From Iamia sp963728655 (GTDB lineage: Bacteria; Actinomycetota; Acidimicrobiia; Acidimicrobiales; Iamiaceae), in NCBI GenBank assembly GCA_963728655.1, contig CAVSLD010000006.1, forward strand, positions 372,001 through 436,000: a stretch of DNA of 64,000 nt, written 5' to 3'. The stretch's first letter is position 1, and every line of letters begins with the position of its first letter. The notes beneath the pieces were generated by a model. The model was given only the letters and a program-made list of their open reading frames with translations. It searched no databases and was not told where the DNA came from. The translations under genes were made by a program, and so were the position numbers. Positions 1 to 8,198 of this stretch are shown one piece after another.

Positions 1-133
1 GGGCCCCCGACGGGCCCAGCACGAAGCGCGCCTGGCCCAGGTTCCGCACCAGGTGGTCGGCCGGCAGGCCGTCCAGGGCGCGGTCCAGGTCGTCGAGGCC
101 GTGGTGGCGTGGCCATCCCATCCCGCCCTCCAT
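1..133 (-). CDS. N-terminal fragment of an unidentified protein
   Basis: An ATG at 131-133 on the minus strand opens a frame of 44 codons that runs uninterrupted off the window edge, so only the N-terminus is visible. It begins MEGGMGWPRHHGLDDLDRAL and has a composition typical of a real coding frame here (Asp, Leu, Ala, Arg; G/C third positions). I do not recognise the family, and there is too little sequence for a motif. It is divergent from the SnoaL-like gene to its right. Confidence 0.4.
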   Translation of the reverse strand, partial: MEGGMGWPRHHGLDDLDRALDGLPADHLVRNLGQARFVLGPSGA

Positions 134-297
134 CGGATGGGCCGAACGGATCATGAGCGGTCCACCCTCCGGGGTGACGATCCGCGCGGACGCAGGGGCT
201 CGGAGGGCCGTCCCCGTCGCACCACTACCGTGGCCGGATCGACCCGAGCCCGCCCCCACCGCCCGTCCCGGACGACGACGAGGCGGCCGTCCGCACC

Positions 298-666
298 GTG
301 GTCGAGCGGTTCTACGCAGCCTTCGAGGCCCGCGACCTCGACGAGATGTCGGACCTGTGGGCCCACGAGGACGACGTCGCCTGCACCCACCCGGGCTGGG
401 CCACGTTGCACGGGTGGGCCGCGGTGTCCGCCTCCTGGTTCGCCATCTTCGACCAGGTGGCCCCGCTCCAGGTGTTCGTCACCGACGAGCGGGTGCGGGT
501 CGTGGGCGACGTGGCGTGGGTGACCCTCGACGAGAACCTCCTGGGAGCGGTGAGCGACGCCGTGGGCACCACCGCGGCCGCCCTCAACGTGCTCCGTCGC
601 GACGCCGAGGGCTGGCGGCTGGTGGCCCACCACGGCTCCGTGGTGGAGGTCCGCCCCGGCGCCTGA
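298..666 (+). CDS. SnoaL-like / NTF2-fold small protein
   Basis: The 122-residue product has the SnoaL/DUF4440 pattern. It opens with VERFYAAFEARDLDEMSDLW, in which a helix leads to a short acidic loop and a Trp. This is followed by HPGWATLHGWAAVSASW and a C-terminal beta-rich part ending in GWRLVAHHGS. This cone-shaped fold binds small hydrophobic ligands or acts as an isomerase or hydrolase; here the substrate is unknown. The GTG at 298 lies inside a longer open frame (reading back through PDDDEAAVRT), so the true start may be some codons upstream. It converges on the MBL hydrolase, whose stop lies 18 bases away. Confidence 0.75.
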   Translation: MVERFYAAFEARDLDEMSDLWAHEDDVACTHPGWATLHGWAAVSASWFAIFDQVAPLQVFVTDERVRVVGDVAWVTLDENLLGAVSDAVGTTAAALNVLRRDAEGWRLVAHHGSVVEVRPGA

Positions 667-684
667 GCCCCGGCGGGCGCACCG

Positions 685-1968
685 TCAGGTGGTGTCGTCT
701 CCGGGCGCGAGGGCATCGTCGGACTCCTGGGCCGCCCAGCGGAACACGCCGGTGGCCATGAGCGAGCGCTCGGCCCGGGCCCGGGCGCCGAAGACCTCGG
801 AGCGCACCCGGTGCAGCCCGGGGTCGTCGCCGCCGGCCTGCACCGCCATCTCGGCCAGGTGCCCGGCCAGGCGCAGGTCGGCGTCGTCGCCGGAGCCCAC
901 CAGCTCCCGAGCCCGGTCGGCGAGGGCCGCCGGCCCCCCGGCCAGGGCGGCCACCTCGGCGGCCAGGGCGGCATCGGGGGCGGGCTTGAGGTGGGCCGGG
1001 TTGCCGTCGTACCAGCCGCCGTAGAGGCGCCAGACACCCCGCACCAGGAACTCGGGGTCGTCGTAGATGGGACGCAGGTAGGGCTTCTCGAGCAGGTCCT
1101 CGGGCGCCCGCACGGTGTGGACGATCTCGTCGAGGCGGGCGCCCTCGTTCATGAGGGCCAGGGTGTCGTCGTGGAGCACCTCGAGCAGGCTGGCCGTGTC
1201 GGTGAGCACGGCCCGCACCCGCTCGCGCCCCCGGACGGGGAGGCCGTGGCCCGGGAGCAGGAGCTCGGGGTCGAGGGCGGCCATGGCCCGCAGGCCCCGG
1301 GCCCAGTCCGCGGCGTAGCGCTGCACCTTCTGCGGGTTCCCGGCGTTGGGCGCGCACCAGATGATCATGTCGCCGGTGCAGAGGGTGCGCCGCTCGGGCA
1401 CCCACACCCAGGTGGCGTCGTCGGTCTCGCCCCGTGCGTGCTGGAGCTCGAGGACCAGGCCGCCCACCTCGAGGTGGAGGTGGTCGCGGTAGGTGGTGTC
1501 GGGCCGGCGGTAGTCGGTGGGCCAGCGCAGCCCGGGCGCCCGGAACTGGCGCTGGTTGATCACCGCGTTGTAGCCGGCGCAGGCCTCGTAGCGGTCGAAG
1601 CGGGTGTGGACGTCCTCGTGCGCCACGACCTGCAGCGGGGGGTCGCCGCCGGCGGCCGCGTCGGCCTCGAACGGGCCGGTGCCGAAGACGTGGTCGATGT
1701 GGCCGTGGGTGTAGACGGCGGTGTGGGCCCGGGCGGCGTCCCAGCCCCGCACGGCCGTGTGCACCGCGTCGGCGGCCAGGGGACTGCCGGTGTCGACCAG
1801 CACGAGGCCGTCGCCGGTGCGCAGCACGGCCACGTTGGCGAAGGACTCCACGAAGGCGGTGTCGTCGCCCACCTCGGAGAGCTGGTTCCCGGGGACGAAG
1901 GGGTGGTGCTCGTCAGCGGCGGCCTCGCCGTCGATGATGCGGTCGGACAGGTCGAGCAGGTCGGTCAC
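685..1968 (-). CDS. Alkyl-sulfatase-like MBL-fold hydrolase
   Basis: This is a 427-residue metallo-beta-lactamase-fold enzyme. The zinc-binding signature THGHIDH is at residues 87-93, further metal ligands are expected around VAHEDVH and CTGDM, and a distal GH pair lies in LLPGHGLPV. The stretch YGGWYDGNPAHLKP in the last third is the hallmark of the alkyl-sulfatase dimerisation domain, placing it with BDS1/SdsA1-type enzymes that cleave alkyl sulfate esters rather than with lactamases. There is no signal peptide, so it is predicted to be cytoplasmic. The ATG follows a GGAG-like site. It is divergent from the TetR gene across 115 bases, a common arrangement for a regulator and its target. The frame is intact. 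The exact substrate is inferred only from the family. Confidence 0.85.
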   Translation of the reverse strand: MTDLLDLSDRIIDGEAAADEHHPFVPGNQLSEVGDDTAFVESFANVAVLRTGDGLVLVDTGSPLAADAVHTAVRGWDAARAHTAVYTHGHIDHVFGTGPFEADAAAGGDPPLQVVAHEDVHTRFDRYEACAGYNAVINQRQFRAPGLRWPTDYRRPDTTYRDHLHLEVGGLVLELQHARGETDDATWVWVPERRTLCTGDMIIWCAPNAGNPQKVQRYAADWARGLRAMAALDPELLLPGHGLPVRGRERVRAVLTDTASLLEVLHDDTLALMNEGARLDEIVHTVRAPEDLLEKPYLRPIYDDPEFLVRGVWRLYGGWYDGNPAHLKPAPDAALAAEVAALAGGPAALADRARELVGSGDDADLRLAGHLAEMAVQAGGDDPGLHRVRSEVFGARARAERSLMATGVFRWAAQESDDALAPGDDTT

Positions 1969-2083
1969 GGGGCTCCTCCGCGCGGGCTGCCGGCCACCCT
2001 AGGAGCACCGGTCGGCGGTGTGCCCGCCGTCCCGGGTGGCGGCGGGACGGGGCCGGTGCCGGGCCCTCACGTAGGATCGCCGG

Positions 2084-2701
2084 ATGGACGAGGGGACGAC
2101 GGGCGTGGGCGTCACCCCGGCGACACCGGCCGCCGACGCCGAGGTCCCGGTCGACGGGCGCACGGCGCGCGCCCGGCGCACCCGCGAGGCCATCGTGGAG
2201 GCCTGCGTGGCCCTCATCAACCAGGGTGACGTGCGCCCCACCGCACCGCGCATCGCCGAGGAGGCGGGCGTCTCCGTGCGGTCGGTGTTCCAGCACTTCG
2301 ACGACCTCGAGGCCCTGTTCACCATGGTCGCCGAGCGGGCCGTGGCCGAGGTGGTCGACCTGCTGCGACCGATCTCACCCACCCTGCCCTTCGAGGAGCG
2401 CCTCGGCGCCCTCGTCGACCAGCGGGCCCGCTTGCTCGAGGCCATCACGCCGGTCCGGCGCGCCGGTGCCGTCCACGGCCCGGGGTCGCCGGCCATCCGC
2501 AGCAAGGTCCAGGCCGGCCACGAGTTCTTCCGGGCCGAGGTCGAGCAGGTCTTCGCCCCCGAGCTGGGGGCCTTCCCGGCGTCCCGGCGCGAGCGGCTGC
2601 TCGACATGGTCGACCTGGCCGCGACCTGGGCGTCCTGGGACGTGCTGCGCACCCTCGACGGCCGCAGCGTCGAGGAGGCCTCGGCGGTGTGGCCGACATG
2701 A
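2084..2701 (+). CDS. TetR-family transcriptional regulator
   Basis: The product is 205 residues. An arginine-rich lead (GRTARARRTREAIVEACVAL) runs into a helix-turn-helix around residues 52-72 (PTAPRIAEEAGVSVRSVFQHF), which is the canonical TetR N-terminal DNA-binding domain. The remaining two thirds is the alpha-helical ligand and dimer domain, which is not diagnostic. It is read divergently from the alkyl-sulfatase-like gene, which it may repress, and is followed after 19 bases by the next plus-strand gene, so the two probably share a transcript. The inducer is unknown. Confidence 0.85.
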   Translation: MDEGTTGVGVTPATPAADAEVPVDGRTARARRTREAIVEACVALINQGDVRPTAPRIAEEAGVSVRSVFQHFDDLEALFTMVAERAVAEVVDLLRPISPTLPFEERLGALVDQRARLLEAITPVRRAGAVHGPGSPAIRSKVQAGHEFFRAEVEQVFAPELGAFPASRRERLLDMVDLAATWASWDVLRTLDGRSVEEASAVWPT

Positions 2702-2720
2702 TCCGCGCCGTGCTCGGGAC

Positions 2721-3566
2721 GTGCCGGTGACGCCCACCTTGCGGGGCCTGCGCTCGGCCGCGGCCTGGGCGGTGGAGGCCGTGGCCACCGGCGTGTCGGG
2801 CGTGCGCACCCTGGTCCCGGGGGCCCCGGTGCCCGCGTCGCTGCGCGAGGACGTGCTCGTGTCGGTGGCCCAGGCCCGGGAGGCGACGGTGATGGCCTGG
2901 GTGCACGGCGAGTGGCGGGCCTTCGCCGGCTCGGTGCCCGACGGCGACGTCCGCCTGGCCCTCGACCGCCACGCCCGGGCGTGCGCCCGGGCCGGCTACC
3001 CCGTGCCCGCGACGGTGCTCGACGACGTCCTCCCCCCGGCCACCGTGCGGGGCGTGCGGGCCGTCGTGGTCCGGGGCCGGCTGGAGGCCGAGGTCGAGGC
3101 CCGCACCCGACGGGTGGTCGGGGCCCTGCGCCACCGGCGTCCCTCGCGGGCCGTCCTCGTCGACGTGCCGCTCGCGGCGGTGGGCCTGGCCGCGGCCGCG
3201 CCGGCCATGGGCGTGGGGGCGGTCCTCGGCACCCTCGCCCGGCTCGCCCCTGCCGCGCCCGTGGTCGAGGGGGCCGACGACCCCGAGGTGGGCCTGCTCG
3301 GCGCGCTCGCGGCCGAGGCCGTCACCGTGCTGCTGGCCAACGCCGGGGTCCGCACGCTCGTGCTGGCTGCGCCCGTCGAGGTGGCCGTCGGCCTCCGCTC
3401 CGGGCCCAGCGCCGCCACCGTGCGGGTCGGCCGGGGCCGGGTCCAGGTGACCGACGGGATCGCCCCCGACGCCCTCGTGGTCCTCCAGGGCGACGTCGAA
3501 CCCCTCGTCCGCCTGGCCGCCGGCGTCGTCCTCCGCGAGGCCCTCGAGGTCGTCCCCCGCCCCTGA
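2721..3566 (+). CDS. Conserved hypothetical protein, possible SCP2-like C-terminus
   Basis: The likely start is GTG at 2721 or 2727, just after the TetR gene; the frame stays open further upstream but there it overlaps TetR out of frame. The 281-residue product is rich in Ala, Val, Arg and Leu. A small, Gly/Ala-rich hydrophobic stretch (VGLAAAAPAMGVGAVLGTLA, about residues 155-175) is too weak to call a membrane helix. The C-terminus (VTDGIAPDALVVLQGDVEPL, then VRLAAGV) resembles the end of sterol-carrier or MDMPI-type domains, but only weakly. No catalytic motif is visible. It probably shares a transcript with the TetR regulator, so a link to that regulator's ligand is possible but unproven. 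Confidence 0.6.
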   Translation: MPVTPTLRGLRSAAAWAVEAVATGVSGVRTLVPGAPVPASLREDVLVSVAQAREATVMAWVHGEWRAFAGSVPDGDVRLALDRHARACARAGYPVPATVLDDVLPPATVRGVRAVVVRGRLEAEVEARTRRVVGALRHRRPSRAVLVDVPLAAVGLAAAAPAMGVGAVLGTLARLAPAAPVVEGADDPEVGLLGALAAEAVTVLLANAGVRTLVLAAPVEVAVGLRSGPSAATVRVGRGRVQVTDGIAPDALVVLQGDVEPLVRLAAGVVLREALEVVPRP

Positions 3567-3588
3567 CCCGCCCCCGGGCGCGGTCGTT

Positions 3589-3713
3589 CCTTGGACGGGT
3601 GTCGTTGCCTGGCACGGTCAGGCGTCCAAGGTCCGGTGGGTCGGGTCGTCGCGTGGTCGGTCTTCGGACGGGTGTCGTTGCCTGGCGCGGTCAGGCGTCC
3701 AAGGTCCGGTGGG
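3589..3713. repeat. Two tandem copies of a dispersed hairpin repeat
   Basis: Two copies, about 53 bases each with a 72-base period, lie between the converging ends of the hypothetical gene and the SWIM gene. In copy 1 the arms CCTTGGACG (3589-3597) and CGTCCAAGG (3623-3631) are perfect complements, and the loop carries an inner CCTG/CAGG pair inside GCCTGGCACGGTCAGGC. Copy 2 (3662-3713) keeps the right arm but has a mutated left arm (CTTCGGACG). Related copies lie near 8151-8198 and 32561-32614, also just 3' of minus-strand genes. A transcription terminator or REP-like element is the natural reading. Confidence 0.75.
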
Positions 3714-3722
3714 TGGAGGGCG

Positions 3723-5219
3723 TCAGCTGGGGAGGTCGAGGAGGTCGTCGGGCTGGTCGGCGGGGGGGCTGGTGAGGTCCCAGCGGCCGCGGTGCTTCTC
3801 GAAGCGCCACCAGCGCCCGGCGGGGTCGAGGCGGAGCTGGAGCGCTCCGGCGGTGATGCGGTTGGCGGTGGCGTGGACCCGGGCGCCGGCGGGCAGGGAC
3901 TCGACGACAGCGTCCCGGGCGGCGGCCATGGTGGCCACGGGAGGCCGCCACGGGTCGGCGCCGAGGACGGCCAGGGCCGGCGCCCCGCCGTGGTCCCACG
4001 CCCGGGCCAGGCGGTCGAGGTCGTCGGCGGCGACGCCGCTGACCCGGGCCAGGGCGGCCAGGGCCGGGGCCCGCCCGCCGAGGGTGGCGGCCCGGCGGGC
4101 CAGGTCGGCGTCCTCGTCGAGGTCGAGGCCGGCGCCGCCCTCGCCCCGGAGCTGGGCCCACGCCCGGCGGGCGGCGTCGGCGGCCAGGGTGCGGAGGCCC
4201 TCGGCGGTGAACGGGGCGTCGGCGGGCGGGTCCGACGGCCACGGCGCCGGGCACCCGGGGCGGGACGGGAGGGGCGCCCGGCGCACCGCGGGCGGCGCCG
4301 TCGCGGCCTCGCCGGCCGGGCCCGCCGATGGCCCTGCCGCGGTCGCGCCCCGGCCGACCGGGGGTTCCGACGGCAGCCGCCGCCGTCCCGGTCGTGGGGC
4401 CGGGTCCGCCGACCCGGGGGTTCCGACCGCGGCCCGCGCCGGCCGCTCGCGGCGCCGAGCCTGCGACGGTGCTCCCGCCGCCGCGCCGCGGGCGTCCCGG
4501 CCGTGGTCGCCGCCCGTCGCTGTCTCCGTCGGCCTCACTCGACTCACCCGCGTCTCGGTCCCGATCGGGTCCGCCGGGTCCGGCTCACGCCTGCCGGTCG
4601 GCGGCCGCTCGCCACGACCTGGCGGGCCACCTCGCCCTCGTCGACCGGGGTGGTGCGGGAGGCGTCCTCGTCCTCGGGCGCCCCCTCGACGGCCCGGCGG
4701 TGGGCCCGGAGCGCGGCCGAGCAGGGCCTCGCGGGTCCGACCCCGGACGTGGAAGAGGGCGAAGGGGTCGTCGTCGAGGACGTCGGCCACGAGGTAGCAG
4801 ACGGCGGCCGCGTGCTTGCACGGGTCGGCCCAGTCGGGGCACGAGCAGCGCGGGCGCAGGTCACCGGGGCCGGGCAGCAGGTCGACCCCGGCGTCGCGCG
4901 CGTCGACGGCCACCTCGGGGTCGAGCTCGCCGTCGAGGAGGGCGGCGGCGTGGCCGGCCCGGCCGGCGATCGCCGCGACCAGGCGGTCCCACTCGTCGTC
5001 GTCGAAGGTCCGGACCCGCACCAGCACCCGGTAGCGGCCGGGCCGCCCGCCCCGCACGAAGGCGGTGACCTCGCCCGCATCCACGCGCAGGGTGGACACC
5101 CGTTCCTGGCGGGCGTAGGTGCGGCCCCGGGGGAGCCGGTTGGGGTCGAGGCGGGCCCGGTTCTCGAGGGCGTCGACCCAGGCCCGCCCCCACCAGGTGC
5201 GCCCGAACTGGCGGGCCAT
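3723..5219 (-). CDS. SWIM zinc-finger protein (partner of SNF2 helicase)
   Basis: This is a 498-residue protein. The N-terminal 150 residues contain FGRTWWGRAWVDALE, typical of SWIM proteins, and the CxCx(n)CxH zinc motif in CSCPDWADPCKHAAA, which is expected to bind Zn and DNA or protein. Its ATG (5217-5219) overlaps the stop of the SNF2 helicase in a TGATG arrangement, so the two are translationally coupled and probably work together. The middle (about 4250-4720) is Arg/Pro/Ala-rich and suspicious. After REALL the adjacent frame reads AALRAHRRAVEGAPEDEDAS, the sequence normally expected in this family, so compensating indels are likely there. The C-terminal 170 residues return to good coding sequence (DAPFTAEGLRTLAADAARRA). 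Confidence 0.8.
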   Translation of the reverse strand: MARQFGRTWWGRAWVDALENRARLDPNRLPRGRTYARQERVSTLRVDAGEVTAFVRGGRPGRYRVLVRVRTFDDDEWDRLVAAIAGRAGHAAALLDGELDPEVAVDARDAGVDLLPGPGDLRPRCSCPDWADPCKHAAAVCYLVADVLDDDPFALFHVRGRTREALLGRAPGPPPGRRGGARGRGRLPHHPGRRGRGGPPGRGERPPTGRREPDPADPIGTETRVSRVRPTETATGGDHGRDARGAAAGAPSQARRRERPARAAVGTPGSADPAPRPGRRRLPSEPPVGRGATAAGPSAGPAGEAATAPPAVRRAPLPSRPGCPAPWPSDPPADAPFTAEGLRTLAADAARRAWAQLRGEGGAGLDLDEDADLARRAATLGGRAPALAALARVSGVAADDLDRLARAWDHGGAPALAVLGADPWRPPVATMAAARDAVVESLPAGARVHATANRITAGALQLRLDPAGRWWRFEKHRGRWDLTSPPADQPDDLLDLPS

Positions 5220-8020
5220 CAGCCCACGTCCACGTCGCCCAGCTCGACGAGGGCCCGGAGGGATCCGTCGTCGAGCTCGGAGACCCAGCCCTCGCCGGAG
5301 GTCACGACGGCCTCGGCCAGGGCCCGCTTGCCCTCGAGCAGGGTGGCGATGCGGTCCTCGACGGTGCCCTCGCACACCATGCGGTGCACCTGCACGGGGC
5401 GGTCCTGGCCGATGCGCCACGCCCGGTCGCTGGCCTGGTCCTCGACCGCGGGGTTCCACCAGCGGTCGTAGTGCACCACGTGGGTGGCCCGGGTGAGGTT
5501 GAGGCCGGTGCCGCCCGCCCGGATGGAGACGACGAGGACGTCGAGGGCCCCGTCCTGGAACGCGTCGACCAGCTCCTGGCGCCGGCCCGCGGAGGTGCCC
5601 CCGTGGAGGAAGGCGACGCGCATGCCGCGCCCGGCGAGGTGGGTCTCGAGGACGTGGCCCATGGCCACGTACTGGGTGAACACCAGGGCGGCGTCGCCCT
5701 CGGCGACCACGGTGTCGAGGATGTCGGTGGCTGCTTCGAGCTTGCCCGACCGGCCCTCGACGGGCGTCGTCTGCCCGAGGTACTGGGCCGGGTGGTTGCA
5801 GATCTGCTTGAGGCCGGTGAGCAGCTTGAGCACGAGGCCCCGCCGGGCGATGCCCTCGGCCTCCTCGACCTCGGCCATCGTCGTGGTGACCGTGGCCCGG
5901 TAGAGGGTGGCCTGCTCGGCGGTGAGGTTCACCACGTGGTCGGTCTCGGTCTTGGGGGGCAGGTCGGGGGCGATGTCGGGGTCGGACTTGCGCCGCCGGA
6001 GGAGGAAGGGCCGGACCAGCCGGGCCAGCGCGTCGGTGGCCTCGGGGTCGCGGTCGCGCTCGACGGGGACCGCGACCTCCCGTCGGAAGCGGTCGAGCGG
6101 GCCGAGGAGCCCCGGCGTGGTCCAGTCGAGGAGGGCCCACAGGTCGACGAGGCGGTTCTCGACGGGCGTGCCGGTGAGGGCGAAGCGGGCGTCGGACGGG
6201 ATGCGGCGCAGGGCCCGGGCCGTGCGGGAGAGGGGGTTCTTGACCGCCTGGGCCTCGTCCGCCGCCACCAGGCCCCACCCCCGTCGGGCGAGGGTGTCGG
6301 CCTCGCGCCGCACCACCCCGTAGGTGGTGAGCACGAGGGCGTCGTCCTCGACGACCTCCAGCGTCCGCCCCGACCCGTGGTAGCGGTGGACGGGCACCGA
6401 CGGGGTGAAGCGTGCCGCCTCGCGAGCCCAGTTGCCCAGCACCGACACGGGGCAGACGACGAGCGTGGGACGCCCGCGGGGACGCCGGTGCAGGTGGACG
6501 GCGAGGAGCTGGAGGGTCTTGCCCAGGCCCATGTCGTCGGCCAGCACGCCGCCCAGGCCGAGCTCGGCCATCTCGGCCAGCCAGGTGACGCCCGTGCGCT
6601 GGTAGGGCCGCAGCTCGGCGCGCAGGCCCTGCGGGGAGGGGGTGGACCGGCGGCCATCGACGGCGCGCAGTCGCGCCGCCAGGGTGGCGAGGGGGCCCTC
6701 GACCACGGCCTCGACGGACTCGCCGTCGACCACCAGGCTGCCGCCCAGGGCGGCGGCGAGGGCCGCCCCGCTGGTGACCCGGGGCCGCTGGCGGAGGCGG
6801 GCCAGTCGCTCGGGGTCGGCCCGGACCCACCGCCCCCGCAGCCGGACCACCGCCCGCTTGGCGGTGGCCAGCTGCTCCAGCTCGGCCTCGGTGAGCTCCT
6901 CACCGCCCACGCTCGCCTGCCACCGCAGCGTGCACAGGCCGGCGAGGTCGAGGCCGGCGCCGCTGTCGGCGTCGGGGGTGGGCGTGGCCGTCGCCACCGT
7001 GGGCGTGAGCCGGACCTCGTCGAGCACCCCCACGGGCCACAGGACCTCCATGCCGGCGGCGGCCAGGTCGTCGGCGGTGGGCCCCATCAGCTCGGCCACC
7101 TCGTCGCCGGACAGGGCGATGCGGTCGGGCCGGGCCTGGTCGAGCAGGCCCTTCAGCGGGGGCCAGGCCCGGGCGCCGCGGCGGAGGCCCAGGAGCACGG
7201 CGTCCTCGGCGTCGGGCCCGAACCGCGACAGCACGGCCGCCGGCGCCACCCACAGGTCGGCGGCGTCGAGGACGAGGCTGGCGTCGGCCCGGCTGCCCAC
7301 CTGGAGGACCGCGGCGAAGGCCTCGTCGCCCTCGTCGTCGTCGACCTCGGGGTCGTCACCGGCCTCCAGGCGCAGGGCGACGGTGACCTCGGCCGCGGCG
7401 GCCACCGTGGTGGTCAGCCAGCTGCGGGCGTCGTCCACCGGCGTGGGCTCCGGGGCCGCGAAGGGACGGTGGCCGGCCACGGTGGCCGCGGCGGCGGTCC
7501 GCACGTAGACGTCGGCCACCGCGTCGCCGAAGCGGTCGAGCAGCCAGCGGGCCGACGTGATGCGCACCGGGGGCCCGACGTCGAGCACGGTGCAGTGCGC
7601 GGCCGGCGGGAGGCGGGCGGCGGCGACGAAGCGCCCGGCGGCGTCGGCCGGGTCGAGGGGACCGAGGCGCCAGGTGTCGGTGTGGTCGTCGTCGACGGCG
7701 GGGAGCACGCGGCCCCGGGCCACGAGCGACAGGGCGTCGCGGGTCGCCTCGGCCCAGGCGTGCACGGACGGCCCGCAGCCGGCGTCGACGGGGAGGTCGA
7801 CGAGCTCGTCGAGGGCGTCGGCCAGGGCCAGCCACCGCACCGGCGCCTCCCTGCGACGGATGGTCCGGCCCGCCGGGGCGGCCAGCGCGACCGTCCCCTC
7901 GGGCCCGTCGCCCTCGGGTCGGTGGCGGTCGGGGTGCCAGAGCGCGAGGCGACCCGCCCGGGCCGGCGTGCCGGGCACGAACACCGCTTCCACGCCGGGG
8001 GCGAGCAGGGGCGAGACCAC
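5219..8020 (-). CDS. SNF2/Rad54-family DEAD-like helicase
   Basis: The product is about 933 residues from a GTG at 8020. Upstream codons read into a stretch of non-coding composition, which is why I chose this start. The N-terminal 460 residues are the accessory region that precedes actinobacterial SNF2 proteins. The motor follows: motif I DDMGLGKT at 495-502, DEAQ box at 588-591, the motif III region FALTGTPVENR, FLLRRRKSD, and the C-terminal helicase motifs VSIRAGGTGLNLT and SDRAWRIGQ. It is an ATP-dependent translocase or remodeller on double-stranded DNA or on protein-DNA complexes. It is co-transcribed and translationally coupled with the downstream SWIM protein, a pairing widespread in actinobacteria. 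The frame is intact for 2.8 kb, in contrast to the region that follows. Confidence 0.9.
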   Translation of the reverse strand: MVSPLLAPGVEAVFVPGTPARAGRLALWHPDRHRPEGDGPEGTVALAAPAGRTIRRREAPVRWLALADALDELVDLPVDAGCGPSVHAWAEATRDALSLVARGRVLPAVDDDHTDTWRLGPLDPADAAGRFVAAARLPPAAHCTVLDVGPPVRITSARWLLDRFGDAVADVYVRTAAAATVAGHRPFAAPEPTPVDDARSWLTTTVAAAAEVTVALRLEAGDDPEVDDDEGDEAFAAVLQVGSRADASLVLDAADLWVAPAAVLSRFGPDAEDAVLLGLRRGARAWPPLKGLLDQARPDRIALSGDEVAELMGPTADDLAAAGMEVLWPVGVLDEVRLTPTVATATPTPDADSGAGLDLAGLCTLRWQASVGGEELTEAELEQLATAKRAVVRLRGRWVRADPERLARLRQRPRVTSGAALAAALGGSLVVDGESVEAVVEGPLATLAARLRAVDGRRSTPSPQGLRAELRPYQRTGVTWLAEMAELGLGGVLADDMGLGKTLQLLAVHLHRRPRGRPTLVVCPVSVLGNWAREAARFTPSVPVHRYHGSGRTLEVVEDDALVLTTYGVVRREADTLARRGWGLVAADEAQAVKNPLSRTARALRRIPSDARFALTGTPVENRLVDLWALLDWTTPGLLGPLDRFRREVAVPVERDRDPEATDALARLVRPFLLRRRKSDPDIAPDLPPKTETDHVVNLTAEQATLYRATVTTTMAEVEEAEGIARRGLVLKLLTGLKQICNHPAQYLGQTTPVEGRSGKLEAATDILDTVVAEGDAALVFTQYVAMGHVLETHLAGRGMRVAFLHGGTSAGRRQELVDAFQDGALDVLVVSIRAGGTGLNLTRATHVVHYDRWWNPAVEDQASDRAWRIGQDRPVQVHRMVCEGTVEDRIATLLEGKRALAEAVVTSGEGWVSELDDGSLRALVELGDVDVG

Positions 8021-8118
8021 CCACCGATGGTAGGAGCGGGGTGCGACAGCCCCTCTCCGCGCTGGTCGGCACCACGGCGGGAGGGGTGTGGCCGGCGACG
8101 GTGTCGTCCTGGTCGGTG

Positions 8119-8198
8119 CCTGGCGCCAGGACGGGTGTCGGTGGCGGCGCCGTCCTCGGACGGGTCGGCGCGACCAAGCGTCCAAGGTTCGGCGGGGC
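8119..8198. repeat. Dispersed hairpin repeat, diverged copy, with palindrome
   Basis: Between the SNF2 start and the ggt stop lies a perfect 12-base palindrome CCTGGCGCCAGG (8119-8130), flanked by GTCCTG (8106) and CAGGAC (8127). A copy of the dispersed element follows: TCGGACGGGTCGGCGCGACC, then AAGCGTCCAAGGTTCGGCGG, ending at the ggt stop codon. The right arm GCGTCCAAGG is shared exactly with the copies near 3.6 kb. Position and pairing suggest a terminator for the minus-strand ggt transcript. Confidence 0.6.

Noticed and set aside
2226..2720. N-terminal extension of the hypothetical gene across the TetR gene
   Set aside because: The extra residues are Ser/Arg/Pro-rich out-of-frame translation of TetR; the sequence becomes protein-like only after 2721.
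4340..4430. Direct repeats GGGGGTTCCGAC inside the SWIM gene as a mobile-element scar
   Set aside because: Only two short copies in a low-complexity, probably error-containing coding stretch; there are no flanking duplications.
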